A DNA stretch of 40,085 nt from GWB1-38-13 sp964488535 (GTDB lineage Bacteria > Patescibacteriota > Microgenomatia > UBA8517): NCBI GenBank assembly GCA_964488535.1, contig CAZAUT010000013.1, positions 1-40,085 on the forward strand. Reading direction: 5' to 3'. Below the pieces are notes generated by a model. The model made no database searches. It had not been told where the DNA came from and saw only the letters and a program-made list of their open reading frames with translations. Numbering within the stretch: position 1 is the stretch's first letter; each line of letters opens with the position of its first letter. Made by a program: the position numbers and the translations under genes. Of the stretch, positions 6,892 through 14,235 are shown piece by piece.

Positions 6892-7779
6892 ATGTCAGAT
6901 AAACGTTATCCTGTCGGAAACGAAGAAGAGTTTAATAAATTTATTGTTCGGGAGTATCTTAAATATGGTTCGGTCGATGAAGTTTACCGGAAAAACGACT
7001 TTGATCTTCCTCTTTCTTATGCCAACTTTCAAAGATTACTTGACCGTTTTGGTGTTGTAAAAGCGGTAGGGCCGAACAACAAATTTTCAGAAGCGGTTGA
7101 TTTTTTGGCGCACATGGTCAAGGATAATATTCCTTTTGAAAAATTATACAAGAAACTTCCTCCGAGTTACCGTACCTCGGCGATGACTTTGTATAGAGTA
7201 CTTGCTTATGTAAAAGAAGGAATAACAAGAAGATTGGGGTGTGCCTTAGTGATTACCCCCAATGACGACCCTGGTAATATATTGATAGCGAAAGATATTT
7301 CGACCCCGAACATCGAATTTGGAAAATATTTCGGGAATTATACTATCCCCATGGGATACGCCAAGAAAGGGGCCAGCAGAAACGAAAATATCAAAAGGAT
7401 ACTTCAGCAGGAGGTATTTACCGAAATGGTTCCAGAGAAGAAATTCCCCGATTTTTTCCTGAAGGACGAAATGAGCCCTTTTATGTATCTTGATATTGCC
7501 GATGTTCGCGTTTCAGTTTATCATTTGGAACTTCCAAAGGATTACTCAAAAACGAGTTTATTTTCCAGCTATAAACTCAAAAGTTTCCACTTTATTCCGT
7601 CTTCGGAACTGGTTAATGATATGTCAAACAAAGGCATGTTTCGGGCAGGAGTGAGGGAAGCGGTAAAGGGATATCAAAGACATTTAACATTACTTAAGAG
7701 AAATCTATCCGTCAATCCGTTCCAGGAAAAGTCGCTGTTAAATCAGGAGCTGGCTACTGTTGAGGTTACGATACGATGA
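6892..7779 (+). CDS. Two-domain protein: N-terminal helical (HTH-like) region and degenerate Nudix-like domain
   Basis: A 295-aa soluble protein. Residues 1-110 are helical, with two stretches like small DNA-binding domains (YLKYGSVDEVYRKN and VVKAVGPNNKFSEAVDFLA). From about residue 115 comes a beta-alpha-beta region that reads as a Nudix fold: an opening strand (GCALVITPND), then PMGYAKKGASRNENIKRILQ at the place of the Nudix box. The usual catalytic acids (GE...RExxEE) are mostly missing, so hydrolysis is doubtful and ligand sensing is possible. It may be a regulator that binds a nucleotide-type ligand. Its 3' end overlaps the convergent gene at 7766 by 14 bp. The fold call is inference. 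Confidence 0.55.
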   Translation: MSDKRYPVGNEEEFNKFIVREYLKYGSVDEVYRKNDFDLPLSYANFQRLLDRFGVVKAVGPNNKFSEAVDFLAHMVKDNIPFEKLYKKLPPSYRTSAMTLYRVLAYVKEGITRRLGCALVITPNDDPGNILIAKDISTPNIEFGKYFGNYTIPMGYAKKGASRNENIKRILQQEVFTEMVPEKKFPDFFLKDEMSPFMYLDIADVRVSVYHLELPKDYSKTSLFSSYKLKSFHFIPSSELVNDMSNKGMFRAGVREAVKGYQRHLTLLKRNLSVNPFQEKSLLNQELATVEVTIR

Positions 7780-7978
7780 GAGAATCCTCCCTTCTTGCGG
7801 GACAAGGTATTGCTTCCGGAAGACGTGATATATTTTCCACTCTCGTTACCGGCTTGCCTGTTTTGGGATCAAACAATATATTGGATCCTGGAGGAAAAGC
7901 AACGCGTCCTTCTTTATCAATTTCCCCGATCAGACAATATCTTTGTTTTTTTAATCTCCAATGACGTGGAATTTCCAT
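7766..7978 (-). CDS. Small protein resembling a DUF35-type zinc ribbon that has lost its cysteines
   Basis: A 70-aa protein starting MEIPRHWRLKKQRY. The pattern RLKKQRYxLIGE-x(5)-G-x(3)-FPP is like the rubredoxin-type zinc ribbon at the N-terminus of DUF35 OB-fold proteins, in which CxxC pairs follow the GE and the FPP. Here both Cys pairs are absent (IDKEGRVAFPPGSNILFDP), so it probably binds no zinc. The internal ATG at 7978 is chosen because TACACT lies exactly 8 nt upstream, matching other promoters here; an in-frame ATG at 8053 would overlap the upstream gene. It overlaps the convergent gene at 7779 by 14 bp. Confidence 0.5.
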   Translation of the reverse strand: MEIPRHWRLKKQRYCLIGEIDKEGRVAFPPGSNILFDPKTGKPVTRVENISRLPEAIPCPARREDSLIVS

Positions 7979-8042
7979 ATATGTTAAGTGTATGGGTTTG
8001 AGATTTTCAAACACTATCAAAGTATTTGATACGATGAGGAAT

Positions 8043-8372
8043 TTAATCAGCAATTATTTTTTTACGGAGACGTTTTTTGCATAAGACGGGTTTTCCTGTT
8101 CCCGAGTTGTGGTCATATTCGCAAAAAGCAAGACCTCTTTGGACAGCAATTTCCCCCAAAATATGGTTACATAACACTGCATCATGAAGAAAACCCGCTT
8201 TATTCGCATTTCTTCTCGCGCTTTTATACAATAAATTAAACACTTCACGCATTTCTTTTCCATTAAATCTTAATACCAATTTAGCGTTTACTGTTCTTTC
8301 CCATTCTTTATGTAAGGCCTCTTCATCCGTTAATGATACTGAAGCACTACCAGGAATATATTCACTTACCAT
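8043..8372 (-). CDS. Hypothetical protein, 109 aa
   Basis: I do not recognise this protein. It is soluble, with a helical middle (residues 15-85) rich in Arg, Asn and Glu (WERTVNAKLVLRFNGKEMRE, LLYKSARRNANKAG). The C-terminal third has FCEYDHNSGTGKPVLCKK, where the two Cys and a His could bind a metal or close a loop, and ends in a basic KKRLRKKIIAD. It precedes the small zinc-ribbon-like gene on the same strand, 64 bp away, and may share its mRNA. A 108-bp gap to the membrane protein upstream holds only AT-rich sequence. Confidence 0.5.
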   Translation of the reverse strand: MVSEYIPGSASVSLTDEEALHKEWERTVNAKLVLRFNGKEMREVFNLLYKSARRNANKAGFLHDAVLCNHILGEIAVQRGLAFCEYDHNSGTGKPVLCKKRLRKKIIAD

Positions 8373-8480
8373 ATCTTATTAAACCATAAACACGTCTTTT
8401 ATTAAAGACTTTTTGATTTTTAACATTTATGATGCCATATTATCCCCATTTCTCTTTATCCATATATCTTTATATCCTCC

Positions 8481-9632
8481 CTACAACAAAGGACCCCAGT
8501 CTGCGATAGGCATAACGTTTTTTGATATAAAGGAAATACTATTTAAAAATATCGGAATTATGACAAGATAAAATCCGATACGTACCTCTTTTCTTGTCAG
8601 TACATCGCTGTACCCTGCAAATAAAAAGGGTACGAGTGGAAGCGAGTATCTCAGAATGTCGCGGTGAGCAATAAAAAGTGTCGAAATGAAAAATATAACA
8701 GCAAACCAGGCAGAAGCAGCATCTTTTTGAAAAAGTCTGATTATACCTATAAATCCCAAAAGATAAACAAATATTACCTCCTCAAGCCAAAAAGTGCCTA
8801 CCCATGGGGAAGAGTGGTTGAAAATCTGAAAGGGCGGAAAAAAAAGATGAATATTGTCTCCCGAATGAAAGTAGGCGAGAAAATCGTCCATTCTGAATTT
8901 ATAAAGACAAAAAACCAAAAATGTTGAAACCGGAATTAGTAAAAATGAGAAAATTGGAACTATTGAAGTTGGCTTTTGGCCCGATGTTTTTCTGAGATTG
9001 ATCTTTTCGGCAAAAAAAGGATGAAGATATGCTATTAGAAAAGAAGGAAACAATAATATTCCGGGCGGTTTCGTAAAGGCCGCCAACCCCGCGATCAGAG
9101 ATGATAAAAAATATTTATGTTTCCTGAAAAGATAGACGGAAAGAATCACAAACAAAATAAAGAGAGGTTCGGGCGAACCCACGGAACGGACCGTCAGCCA
9201 CCTGGCGGGAAAGACGGAAAAAAGAAATGTAATCCACAGAACGTCCTTCTTTTCCACATATTCCGAAATGAATTTGGAAAAAACGTAGATCGCACCGATT
9301 GAAGACAGGGCCGTAACGATGAGAGTGGCGTAGGGGTAACCGCTGAAAAACGAAAGCAAACGGATTAATGCAGGATACAATGGGAAATGCGCTGCGTAAT
9401 ATTCGTAAGGTAAATTGAAAGTGAACTGTTTTAATTTTTCAGGATCATACATGCTTTTGGAAACGGCAATATATAAAGGTCCGTCATAGTTGGATGCAAC
9501 AGTAGCCATTCCCTCATTCGGAATAGGTATAGTCCAAAAGGTATTTAATCTTAAAAAAAACGGAAGCCATATAAGAAGTGTCGGGACAAGGGACAGCAGT
9601 AATATCGGAACAAACCCTTTAATTTTCGCCAT
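8481..9632 (-). CDS. PIG-V-like GT-C mannosyltransferase, polytopic membrane protein
   Basis: A 383-aa membrane protein with about ten helices. The first extracytoplasmic loop has NYDGPLYIAVS (Asp50), followed by HFPLYPALIRLL; this matches the WDxxxY...FPLYP pattern of PIG-V/Mannosyl_trans2 enzymes, which transfer mannose from polyprenyl-phosphate-mannose. The start at 9632 (MAKIKGF) is preferred to an in-frame ATG at 9686, because the extra 18 residues are not membrane-like and would cross the start of the divergent gene at 9674. It probably uses the lipid-linked sugar made by GT2-GtrA-type enzymes here. The acceptor is unknown. Confidence 0.8.
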   Translation of the reverse strand: MAKIKGFVPILLLSLVPTLLIWLPFFLRLNTFWTIPIPNEGMATVASNYDGPLYIAVSKSMYDPEKLKQFTFNLPYEYYAAHFPLYPALIRLLSFFSGYPYATLIVTALSSIGAIYVFSKFISEYVEKKDVLWITFLFSVFPARWLTVRSVGSPEPLFILFVILSVYLFRKHKYFLSSLIAGLAAFTKPPGILLFPSFLIAYLHPFFAEKINLRKTSGQKPTSIVPIFSFLLIPVSTFLVFCLYKFRMDDFLAYFHSGDNIHLFFPPFQIFNHSSPWVGTFWLEEVIFVYLLGFIGIIRLFQKDAASAWFAVIFFISTLFIAHRDILRYSLPLVPFLFAGYSDVLTRKEVRIGFYLVIIPIFLNSISFISKNVMPIADWGPLL

Positions 9633-9673
9633 TGATGAAATGATATAACATTTGATACAATCCGACAAGAAAT
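9632..9673 (+). promoter_or_regulatory. 41-bp divergent promoter region
   Basis: The starts of the two divergent genes are 41 bp apart. Rightward: TTGATG (9632-9637), 18 nt, then TACAAT (9656-9661) with an extended TG at 9653-9654, ending 12 nt before the ATG at 9674. Leftward: a TATATC-like box about 9 nt before the ATG at 9632. The promoters must overlap on opposite faces or compete. Confidence 0.5.
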
Positions 9674-10483
9674 ATGAATAATCCACACGAGGGTGGCAAT
9701 ATTGAAAAAGGTGGCCGAATAGAGGAAGGAGAAAATATTCCTGAAGGCAAAGTTGGTGCAGTTGCTTGTATGGATGATGATGCTCATATTGACGGAGTTA
9801 AATTTGGTTTTGTTGCCTCTTTAGCGATCGTTAAGGAAACAGGAGATCAGAAATTGTTTCCCGACTTGGTAAGAGCCACAATAGAAAGTAATCGAGAAAG
9901 AATCTTTCAGGGTTTAGATAAAGTTGTCAAAAAGTTAGATATTCCCCTTGTTGTTACAAGTCACCCCGGATGTGGCGGTGCTGCGCTACAAAAAATTGAT
10001 TCTCAAGATAAGCTTGACGAACTTACAAATAAGCAATCAGAAAAAGTAGGAGTAAAATATGTTGGCCGTCTTCCGGTTGCCTACGAACCGACCCAAATAA
10101 TTGGGGAAGATGGTGTTTTCGGCTACATGGCCAGAGAAGAGAGCAATCACATTCATAAAGATGCTGCTTATGTTGATATTACCGTTGGTGGTGGAATTGA
10201 TGATAAGACAAAACTTGAAAGAGCTGAGGAAAGAGGCGGAAAACAGGCATTTGAACTTTCGGCCGATTGGGTTACTTATGCATTGAAAGATGGGATGCAC
10301 GAGGAGGATATTTTATTGATCCTAAAAACGCAAATCGAGATAGCTAAGGCAATTATCGCTAAAGCAGGGAATCAGTTTAAAGGGGTGGAAATATACGACG
10401 CCGGATTGTTGGGTAATGAAAGTGGCGAAACGCGGGAAAATATTTCGGTTGTAAAAAAACTTCTTAATCAATTTAATACCTAA
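9674..10483 (+). CDS. Beta-carbonic-anhydrase-like protein
   Basis: A 269-aa soluble protein of unclear family. Two motifs resemble the zinc site of beta-carbonic anhydrases: ACMDDD (Cys32, Asp34) at the end of a strand after a glycine-rich leader, and SHPGCGGAA (His97, Cys100, HxxCG). The Arg that normally pairs with the Asp (CxDxR) is replaced by Asp36, so catalysis may differ. C-terminal half: a Gly/Asp-rich segment (VDITVGGGIDD) and two helices. The N-terminal 25 residues are Gly/Glu-rich and probably disordered. It lies 101 bp upstream of the ATP synthase operon on the same strand. The fold call rests on the two motifs only. Confidence 0.45.
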   Translation: MNNPHEGGNIEKGGRIEEGENIPEGKVGAVACMDDDAHIDGVKFGFVASLAIVKETGDQKLFPDLVRATIESNRERIFQGLDKVVKKLDIPLVVTSHPGCGGAALQKIDSQDKLDELTNKQSEKVGVKYVGRLPVAYEPTQIIGEDGVFGYMAREESNHIHKDAAYVDITVGGGIDDKTKLERAEERGGKQAFELSADWVTYALKDGMHEEDILLILKTQIEIAKAIIAKAGNQFKGVEIYDAGLLGNESGETRENISVVKKLLNQFNT

Positions 10484-10584
10484 TACCTAATACTTAATAC
10501 ATTCTACATTCTCCATTCTACATATTCCCTTCTCCCTGCAATATACAATATACTATATACAATATACTGCAATTTACAGGCATT
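10478..10584. repeat. Tandem short-word repeats before the ATP synthase operon
   Basis: Three runs of direct repeats fill the spacer: TAATACC/TAATACT (10478-10500), CATTCTA/CATTCTC (10500-10523) and AATATACAATATACTATATA (10541-10560 and beyond). TATACT at 10563-10568 is a possible -10 box, 16 nt before the first operon ATG. No gene is seen. Confidence 0.5.
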
Positions 10585-10833
10585 ATGGTAAAAAAGAATT
10601 CTACAAATGTATCCGCAAAAGCCGAAAAACCAAACCTTTTCTATGTTTTTGGGAAGGCATCCGAAATAAGTTTCAATTTGGTCTTTTTTCCAATCATCCT
10701 CTTGTTTTTCGGCTTATTTCTTGATAAAAAGTTAAATACCGCGCCAATTTTTATCGTAGCTGGGTGTCTGGCGGGGCTTTTTTTTGCGGTATATAAGGCA
10801 ATAAAAATAAAAGATCAGATATATAAAAAATAA
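10585..10833 (+). CDS. AtpZ/AtpI-like F0F1 ATP synthase accessory membrane protein
   Basis: An 82-aa protein with two membrane helices (about 30-50 and 53-73) and a basic end (KAIKIKDQIYKK). It fits the ATPase_gene1/AtpZ-AtpI group that sits at the head of many atp operons and helps c-ring assembly or Mg2+ supply. The hallmark GLFLDKKLNTAPIF, a short turn with Asp between two helices, is visible. The position directly before atpB (5 bp) supports the call. Confidence 0.8.
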   Translation: MVKKNSTNVSAKAEKPNLFYVFGKASEISFNLVFFPIILLFFGLFLDKKLNTAPIFIVAGCLAGLFFAVYKAIKIKDQIYKK

Positions 10834-10838
10834 CATCC

Positions 10839-11579
10839 ATGAAAAAGTTAAACATTTCTGTAGCTGCTGAGCCTGTTTTCCACATAGGACATTTTCCGGT
10901 AACAAATTCATTGTTGACGGGACTGGTAGTAATGTTAATCCTTTTAATCATCGCAATAAGGGCCTATCTTATTTCCGGCAGAGGAAAAAAACCGCTTCCT
11001 CTAACGGTTAGGATTGTGGTGGGAGGTCTTTACAATTTCCTAAAGCAAATCGCAGGTGATAATACGGAAAAATTGTTCCCTCTTCTATTTACATTTTTCG
11101 TTTTCATTCTCCTTGGCAACTGGATAGGACTTCTGCCCGGGGTTGGAACGATAGGAGTTTGGGAACATCATCATGGAGAAGATGTGTTGGTACCGTTCCT
11201 GCGGAGCCCGAATGCAAGTTTGAGTATAACGATTGCCCTGGCGCTTATTTCCGTAATAACGGTTCAGGCACTGTCTATTAGAGCATTGGGTTTGAAAAAA
11301 TATTTAGGAAAATTCTTTAATTTCAAAAATCCGATAAATTCTTTTGTCGGAATACTGGAACTTATTTCCGAGTTTTCTAAGATATTGTCATTTTCTTTCC
11401 GTCTTTTTGGAAATGTTTTTGCGGGTGAAGTTCTGCTGATGGTTATGATGTTTCTGATCCCTTTTATTGTTCCTGTTCCTTTTTTAATGCTTGAAATATT
11501 TGTTGGTTTGATACAGGCTTTGGTGTTTACCATGCTCACAACTATTTTTATAGTTGTGGCAACCGAAGAACACCATTAA
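10839..11579 (+). CDS. atpB: F0F1 ATP synthase subunit a
   Basis: A 246-aa integral membrane stator subunit that forms the two proton half-channels beside the c-ring. The essential arginine is Arg188 in SFRLFGNVFAGE. IGLLPGVG in an earlier helix, and the final helices (LIQALVFTMLTTIFIVVATEE), match the family. A His-rich extramembrane loop (VWEHHHGED, about residues 108-115) follows the second helix pair; short His/acidic loops occur in other a subunits. Length is normal. It is 5 bp after the atpZ-like gene and 85 bp before atpE. Confidence 0.95.
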   Translation: MKKLNISVAAEPVFHIGHFPVTNSLLTGLVVMLILLIIAIRAYLISGRGKKPLPLTVRIVVGGLYNFLKQIAGDNTEKLFPLLFTFFVFILLGNWIGLLPGVGTIGVWEHHHGEDVLVPFLRSPNASLSITIALALISVITVQALSIRALGLKKYLGKFFNFKNPINSFVGILELISEFSKILSFSFRLFGNVFAGEVLLMVMMFLIPFIVPVPFLMLEIFVGLIQALVFTMLTTIFIVVATEEHH

Positions 11580-11621
11580 AATAGAAAAGTGTGTTTCGGT
11601 GGAATCTCTATTATCAGAGAC

Positions 11622-11650
11622 CGCCGGTTCAGAGAGCCTCTGGCTCGGCG
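11622..11650 (+). promoter_or_regulatory. Stable RNA hairpin directly before the atpE ribosome binding site
   Basis: A 13-position stem with a 3-nt loop (AGC) runs from 11622 to 11650: the core CAGAG/CTCTG and the outer CGCCG/CGGCG pair fully, with two G-U pairs and one T-C mismatch between them. The atpE Shine-Dalgarno AGGAGG (11651-11656) starts at the next base, and the ATG is at 11665. This is the strongest ribosome site and the GC-richest hairpin I found in the window. It probably protects the mRNA or raises atpE translation, because about ten c subunits are needed per complex. Confidence 0.65.
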
Positions 11651-11664
11651 AGGAGGTGTACTTT

Positions 11665-11883
11665 ATGGAATTGAAAGATTTAGCAATGGCACTGGCAATT
11701 GGTCTCGGGACCATAGGTCCCGGAATTGGTATCGGCCTTATTGGTAAAGGAGCAATGGAGGCGATCGGCCGAAATCCGGAAGCGGGAAATCAAATTACCA
11801 CGACACTTATCTTGTCGGTTGCTTTTGCGGAGGCTGTTGCGATTTACGCTCTGGTTGTAGCCCTTATTATAAAATTCGTATAG
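11665..11883 (+). CDS. atpE: F0F1 ATP synthase subunit c
   Basis: A 72-aa hairpin of two membrane helices that forms the rotor ring. Helix 1 is glycine-rich (GLGTIGPGIGIGLIGKGA), the polar loop is GRNPEA (35-40), and the ion-carrying acid is Glu56 (VAFAEAVAIY). The sodium-type ligands are missing: Ile23 stands where Na+ rings have Gln, and Ala57 follows the Glu where they have Ser. So it should carry protons. The start at 11665 is set by AGGAGG 8 nt upstream; in-frame starts further up would add a non-family leader across the hairpin. atpF starts 6 bp after the stop. Confidence 0.96.
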   Translation: MELKDLAMALAIGLGTIGPGIGIGLIGKGAMEAIGRNPEAGNQITTTLILSVAFAEAVAIYALVVALIIKFV

Positions 11884-11889
11884 AAGAAT

Positions 11890-12390
11890 ATGGAAAAATT
11901 GGGAATAGATCTTTTTTCTGTCATAGTTCAGATTGTGAATTTTCTTCTTTTAGTGGTTATATTGAAGAAAGTTTTGTATAAACCGCTTTTTTCCTATCTC
12001 AAGAAAAAACAGGAAGAGGAGAAAGCTTTTGAGCAAGATAAAGTGAAGATTGCTCAGGAAGCCGAAGAAAGCAAAGCCCGGTCTGAAAAAACAATCAATG
12101 ATGCAAAAAAACGTGCCTTGCAAATCATCGATCAGGCAAAAATGCAAGCTGACGTTTATCTTAAGGAAAAAATGAAATTTGCCGATCAAAAAACTAAACA
12201 TTTGCTGGAAGAATCCGAAAAAAGGATCCTTCGTGAGGCGGAAAAGACGAATAAGGAAATGCAGAAAGAAGTCAGGGAAAGAGCTGTCCGGTTGGCAAAA
12301 GATGTCATGAGAGATGTTTTAAAAGACGACCGGAGTAAGGCTGTTGAGGGGTCTATAAATAAATTAAGTAAACTGCATGAATCAAAGTAA
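11890..12390 (+). CDS. atpF: F0F1 ATP synthase subunit b
   Basis: A 166-aa peripheral stalk subunit: one N-terminal membrane helix (about residues 5-27, FSVIVQIVNFLLLVVILKKV), then a long charged coiled coil of Lys, Glu and Ala to the end. Length and layout match E. coli b (156 aa). Only one b gene is present, so a homodimer is expected. Its last 14 bp overlap atpH, which implies coupled translation. The C-terminal part (VRLAKDVMRDVLKDD) should bind the delta C-terminal domain. Confidence 0.93.
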   Translation: MEKLGIDLFSVIVQIVNFLLLVVILKKVLYKPLFSYLKKKQEEEKAFEQDKVKIAQEAEESKARSEKTINDAKKRALQIIDQAKMQADVYLKEKMKFADQKTKHLLEESEKRILREAEKTNKEMQKEVRERAVRLAKDVMRDVLKDDRSKAVEGSINKLSKLHESK

Positions 12391-12607
12391 CAAAAAACAG
12401 GCACCAATTGAAATTGTTTCTTCCGCATCATTGAGCGACAAACAGAAAGCCGAAATCGAAAAGCACTCATTGAGAATATTCAGTCTTGACCGTGCGGATT
12501 TTGAATACAGTTTGGACGATTCTTTAATCGGCGGGTTTGTCGTGAAATACAAAAGCAGAGTAGTGGACTTGAGTGTCAACGAATTGGTTGAGTCAATGGG
12601 AAGGTAA
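12377..12607 (+). CDS. atpH: F0F1 ATP synthase subunit delta, C-terminal domain only
   Basis: A 76-aa protein in the atpH position. Residues 10-76 match the C-terminal domain of delta/OSCP: IEIVSSASLSDKQKAEIEKH, then the signature DDSLIGGFVVKYKSRVVDLS (Gly52, Gly53) and the closing helix. Normal delta is about 175-180 aa; its six-helix N-terminal domain, which caps the top of alpha3beta3, is absent. It is not a simple frameshift remnant, because the start overlaps the intact end of atpF. The b-binding domain is retained, and alpha also lacks the partner helix (see atpA). The 170-bp spacer downstream is an inverted repeat. Confidence 0.85.
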   Translation: MNQSNKKQAPIEIVSSASLSDKQKAEIEKHSLRIFSLDRADFEYSLDDSLIGGFVVKYKSRVVDLSVNELVESMGR

Positions 12608-12777
12608 GCTATTGAAATAACGATTTGTTATGCAAATATATTCCCATATATCAAACACCAAAGATCAAATATCAAAATATAATTCAAAATGCAAAAATTG
12701 TTCGATAATTTTAATCTTTTTACTTTTTCACTTTGATATTTGAGTTTTGACTTTTGATTTATATAAGATAAATTTGT
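12608..12777. repeat. Inverted-repeat spacer between atpH and atpA
   Basis: The left arm (about 12646-12700: ATCAAACACC, AAAGATCAAATATCAAA, ATTCAAAATGC) is complementary in vocabulary to the right arm (about 12728-12762: CACTTTGATATTTGAG, TTTTGACTTTTGATTT). The element ends about 15 nt before the atpA ATG. TAAGAT at 12764-12769, 8 nt before the ATG, could be a -10 box, so atpA may have its own promoter. Confidence 0.6.
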
Positions 12778-14235
12778 ATGTCTACCGATAATTATAAAAT
12801 AAAGGATGAAGGCATAATTGATTCTCTTGCAGACGGGGTATGCTGGGTAAGTGGAATAAATTCTGCAAAGAATGCGGAAGTGATCGATTTCGGAAACGGT
12901 ATAACGGGAATGGTTCTTAATCTCGAAGTCGATCGGGCGGGTGTTTTAATTTTGGAGGATTTTGAAAAGTTAAAAAGAGGAGGTAAATGTTACACGACCG
13001 GTAACATTATTACTGCCGGAGTGAGCGACGACCTTTTAGGAAGAGTGATAAATCCGTTGGGAGAAGTTCTTGATTCGGGAAGGGATATTGTTTACAAGAA
13101 ACGTGAGCCGATAGAAAAAATAGCTCCGGGGATTGTATCGAGACAGTCGGTGGATACTCCGCTTCAAACGGGAATAAAAGCAGTTGATGCCATGATTCCT
13201 ATAGGAAGAGGGCAGAGAGAACTCATTATCGGAGACAGGTCGGTCGGAAAAACAGCATTGGCAATCGATACTATTATCAACCAGAAAGAAACGGAAGTTA
13301 TATCTGTATATGTTGCCATAGGCCAGAAGAGATCGAAAATTGCGCAGATAATCCAAAAACTAAAAGATTACGATGTCTTGAAAAACACCATCCTTGTGGT
13401 TGCCGGTGCATCTGATTCAGCTTCGATGAGATATATTGCTCCATACGTCGGGTGTACGATCGGTGAATATTTTATGGGAAAAGGAAAAGACGTTTTGATC
13501 GTATACGACGATCTTTCAAAACATGCATGGGCATACAGGGAAATTTCACTTTTACTCAAAAGACCTTCCGGGCGTGAGGCTTATCCTGGAGATGTATTTT
13601 ATCTTCACTCCAGGCTTTTGGAACGCGCGTGCCGTCTTAACGAAAAAAACGGCGGTGGTTCGTTGACTGCGCTTCCGATTATAGAAACACAGGCGGGTGA
13701 TGTTTCTGCATATATACCCACGAATGTTATTTCGATTACGGATGGACAGATATATCTTGAAAGCGACCTTTTTTTTGCTGGTGTCAGACCTGCTTTAAAT
13801 GTCGGTTTGTCCGTGTCGCGCGTCGGTGGAGCTGCGCAAATTAAAGCTATGAAAAAGGTAGCCGGAAAATTAAGGCTTGATCTTTCTCAATATTGGGAAC
13901 TGGCTACGTTTGCCCAATTTTCATCCGAACTTGATACTGCAACGAAGGAAAAAATTGAAAGGGGAAAAAGAATAATTGAAATTTTAAAACAGCCTCAGTA
14001 TGAACCGATGCCAGTTGAAGAGGAAGTGGTCAGTATTTATATGGCAACATCGGGACTTTTAGATCAAGTTCCCGTTGATGAGGTTCAGGAGTTTGGCAAC
14101 GCTTTTTTAAAGTATATAAAAAAAGAAGGTGAAAATATTCTACATAGGATAAAGACGGAAAAAGTTTTGGATGAGAAAATGGAAGAGGGAATTAAGAAGC
14201 TGGTGGAAGAGCGAAAGAAGGGGGGGAATTTCTAA
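12778..14235 (+). CDS. atpA: F0F1 ATP synthase subunit alpha, lacking the N-terminal helix
   Basis: A 485-aa non-catalytic nucleotide-binding subunit. Walker A is GDRSVGKT (152-159), the conserved SVSRVGGAAQ holds the arginine that reaches the beta catalytic site, and the C-terminal helical domain is complete. The protein begins MSTDNYKIKDEGIIDSLADG, directly at the beta-barrel. The roughly 20-25 residues that form the delta-binding helix in other bacteria are missing. An in-frame TAA at 12769-12771, two codons before the ATG, excludes a longer start. It lies between two long inverted-repeat spacers. Confidence 0.95.
   Translation: MSTDNYKIKDEGIIDSLADGVCWVSGINSAKNAEVIDFGNGITGMVLNLEVDRAGVLILEDFEKLKRGGKCYTTGNIITAGVSDDLLGRVINPLGEVLDSGRDIVYKKREPIEKIAPGIVSRQSVDTPLQTGIKAVDAMIPIGRGQRELIIGDRSVGKTALAIDTIINQKETEVISVYVAIGQKRSKIAQIIQKLKDYDVLKNTILVVAGASDSASMRYIAPYVGCTIGEYFMGKGKDVLIVYDDLSKHAWAYREISLLLKRPSGREAYPGDVFYLHSRLLERACRLNEKNGGGSLTALPIIETQAGDVSAYIPTNVISITDGQIYLESDLFFAGVRPALNVGLSVSRVGGAAQIKAMKKVAGKLRLDLSQYWELATFAQFSSELDTATKEKIERGKRIIEILKQPQYEPMPVEEEVVSIYMATSGLLDQVPVDEVQEFGNAFLKYIKKEGENILHRIKTEKVLDEKMEEGIKKLVEERKKGGNF

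Noticed and set aside
12360..12610. atpH as a frameshifted or broken gene
   Set aside because: The sequence before the start is the intact end of atpF in another frame, and no part of a delta N-terminal domain can be read in any frame there.
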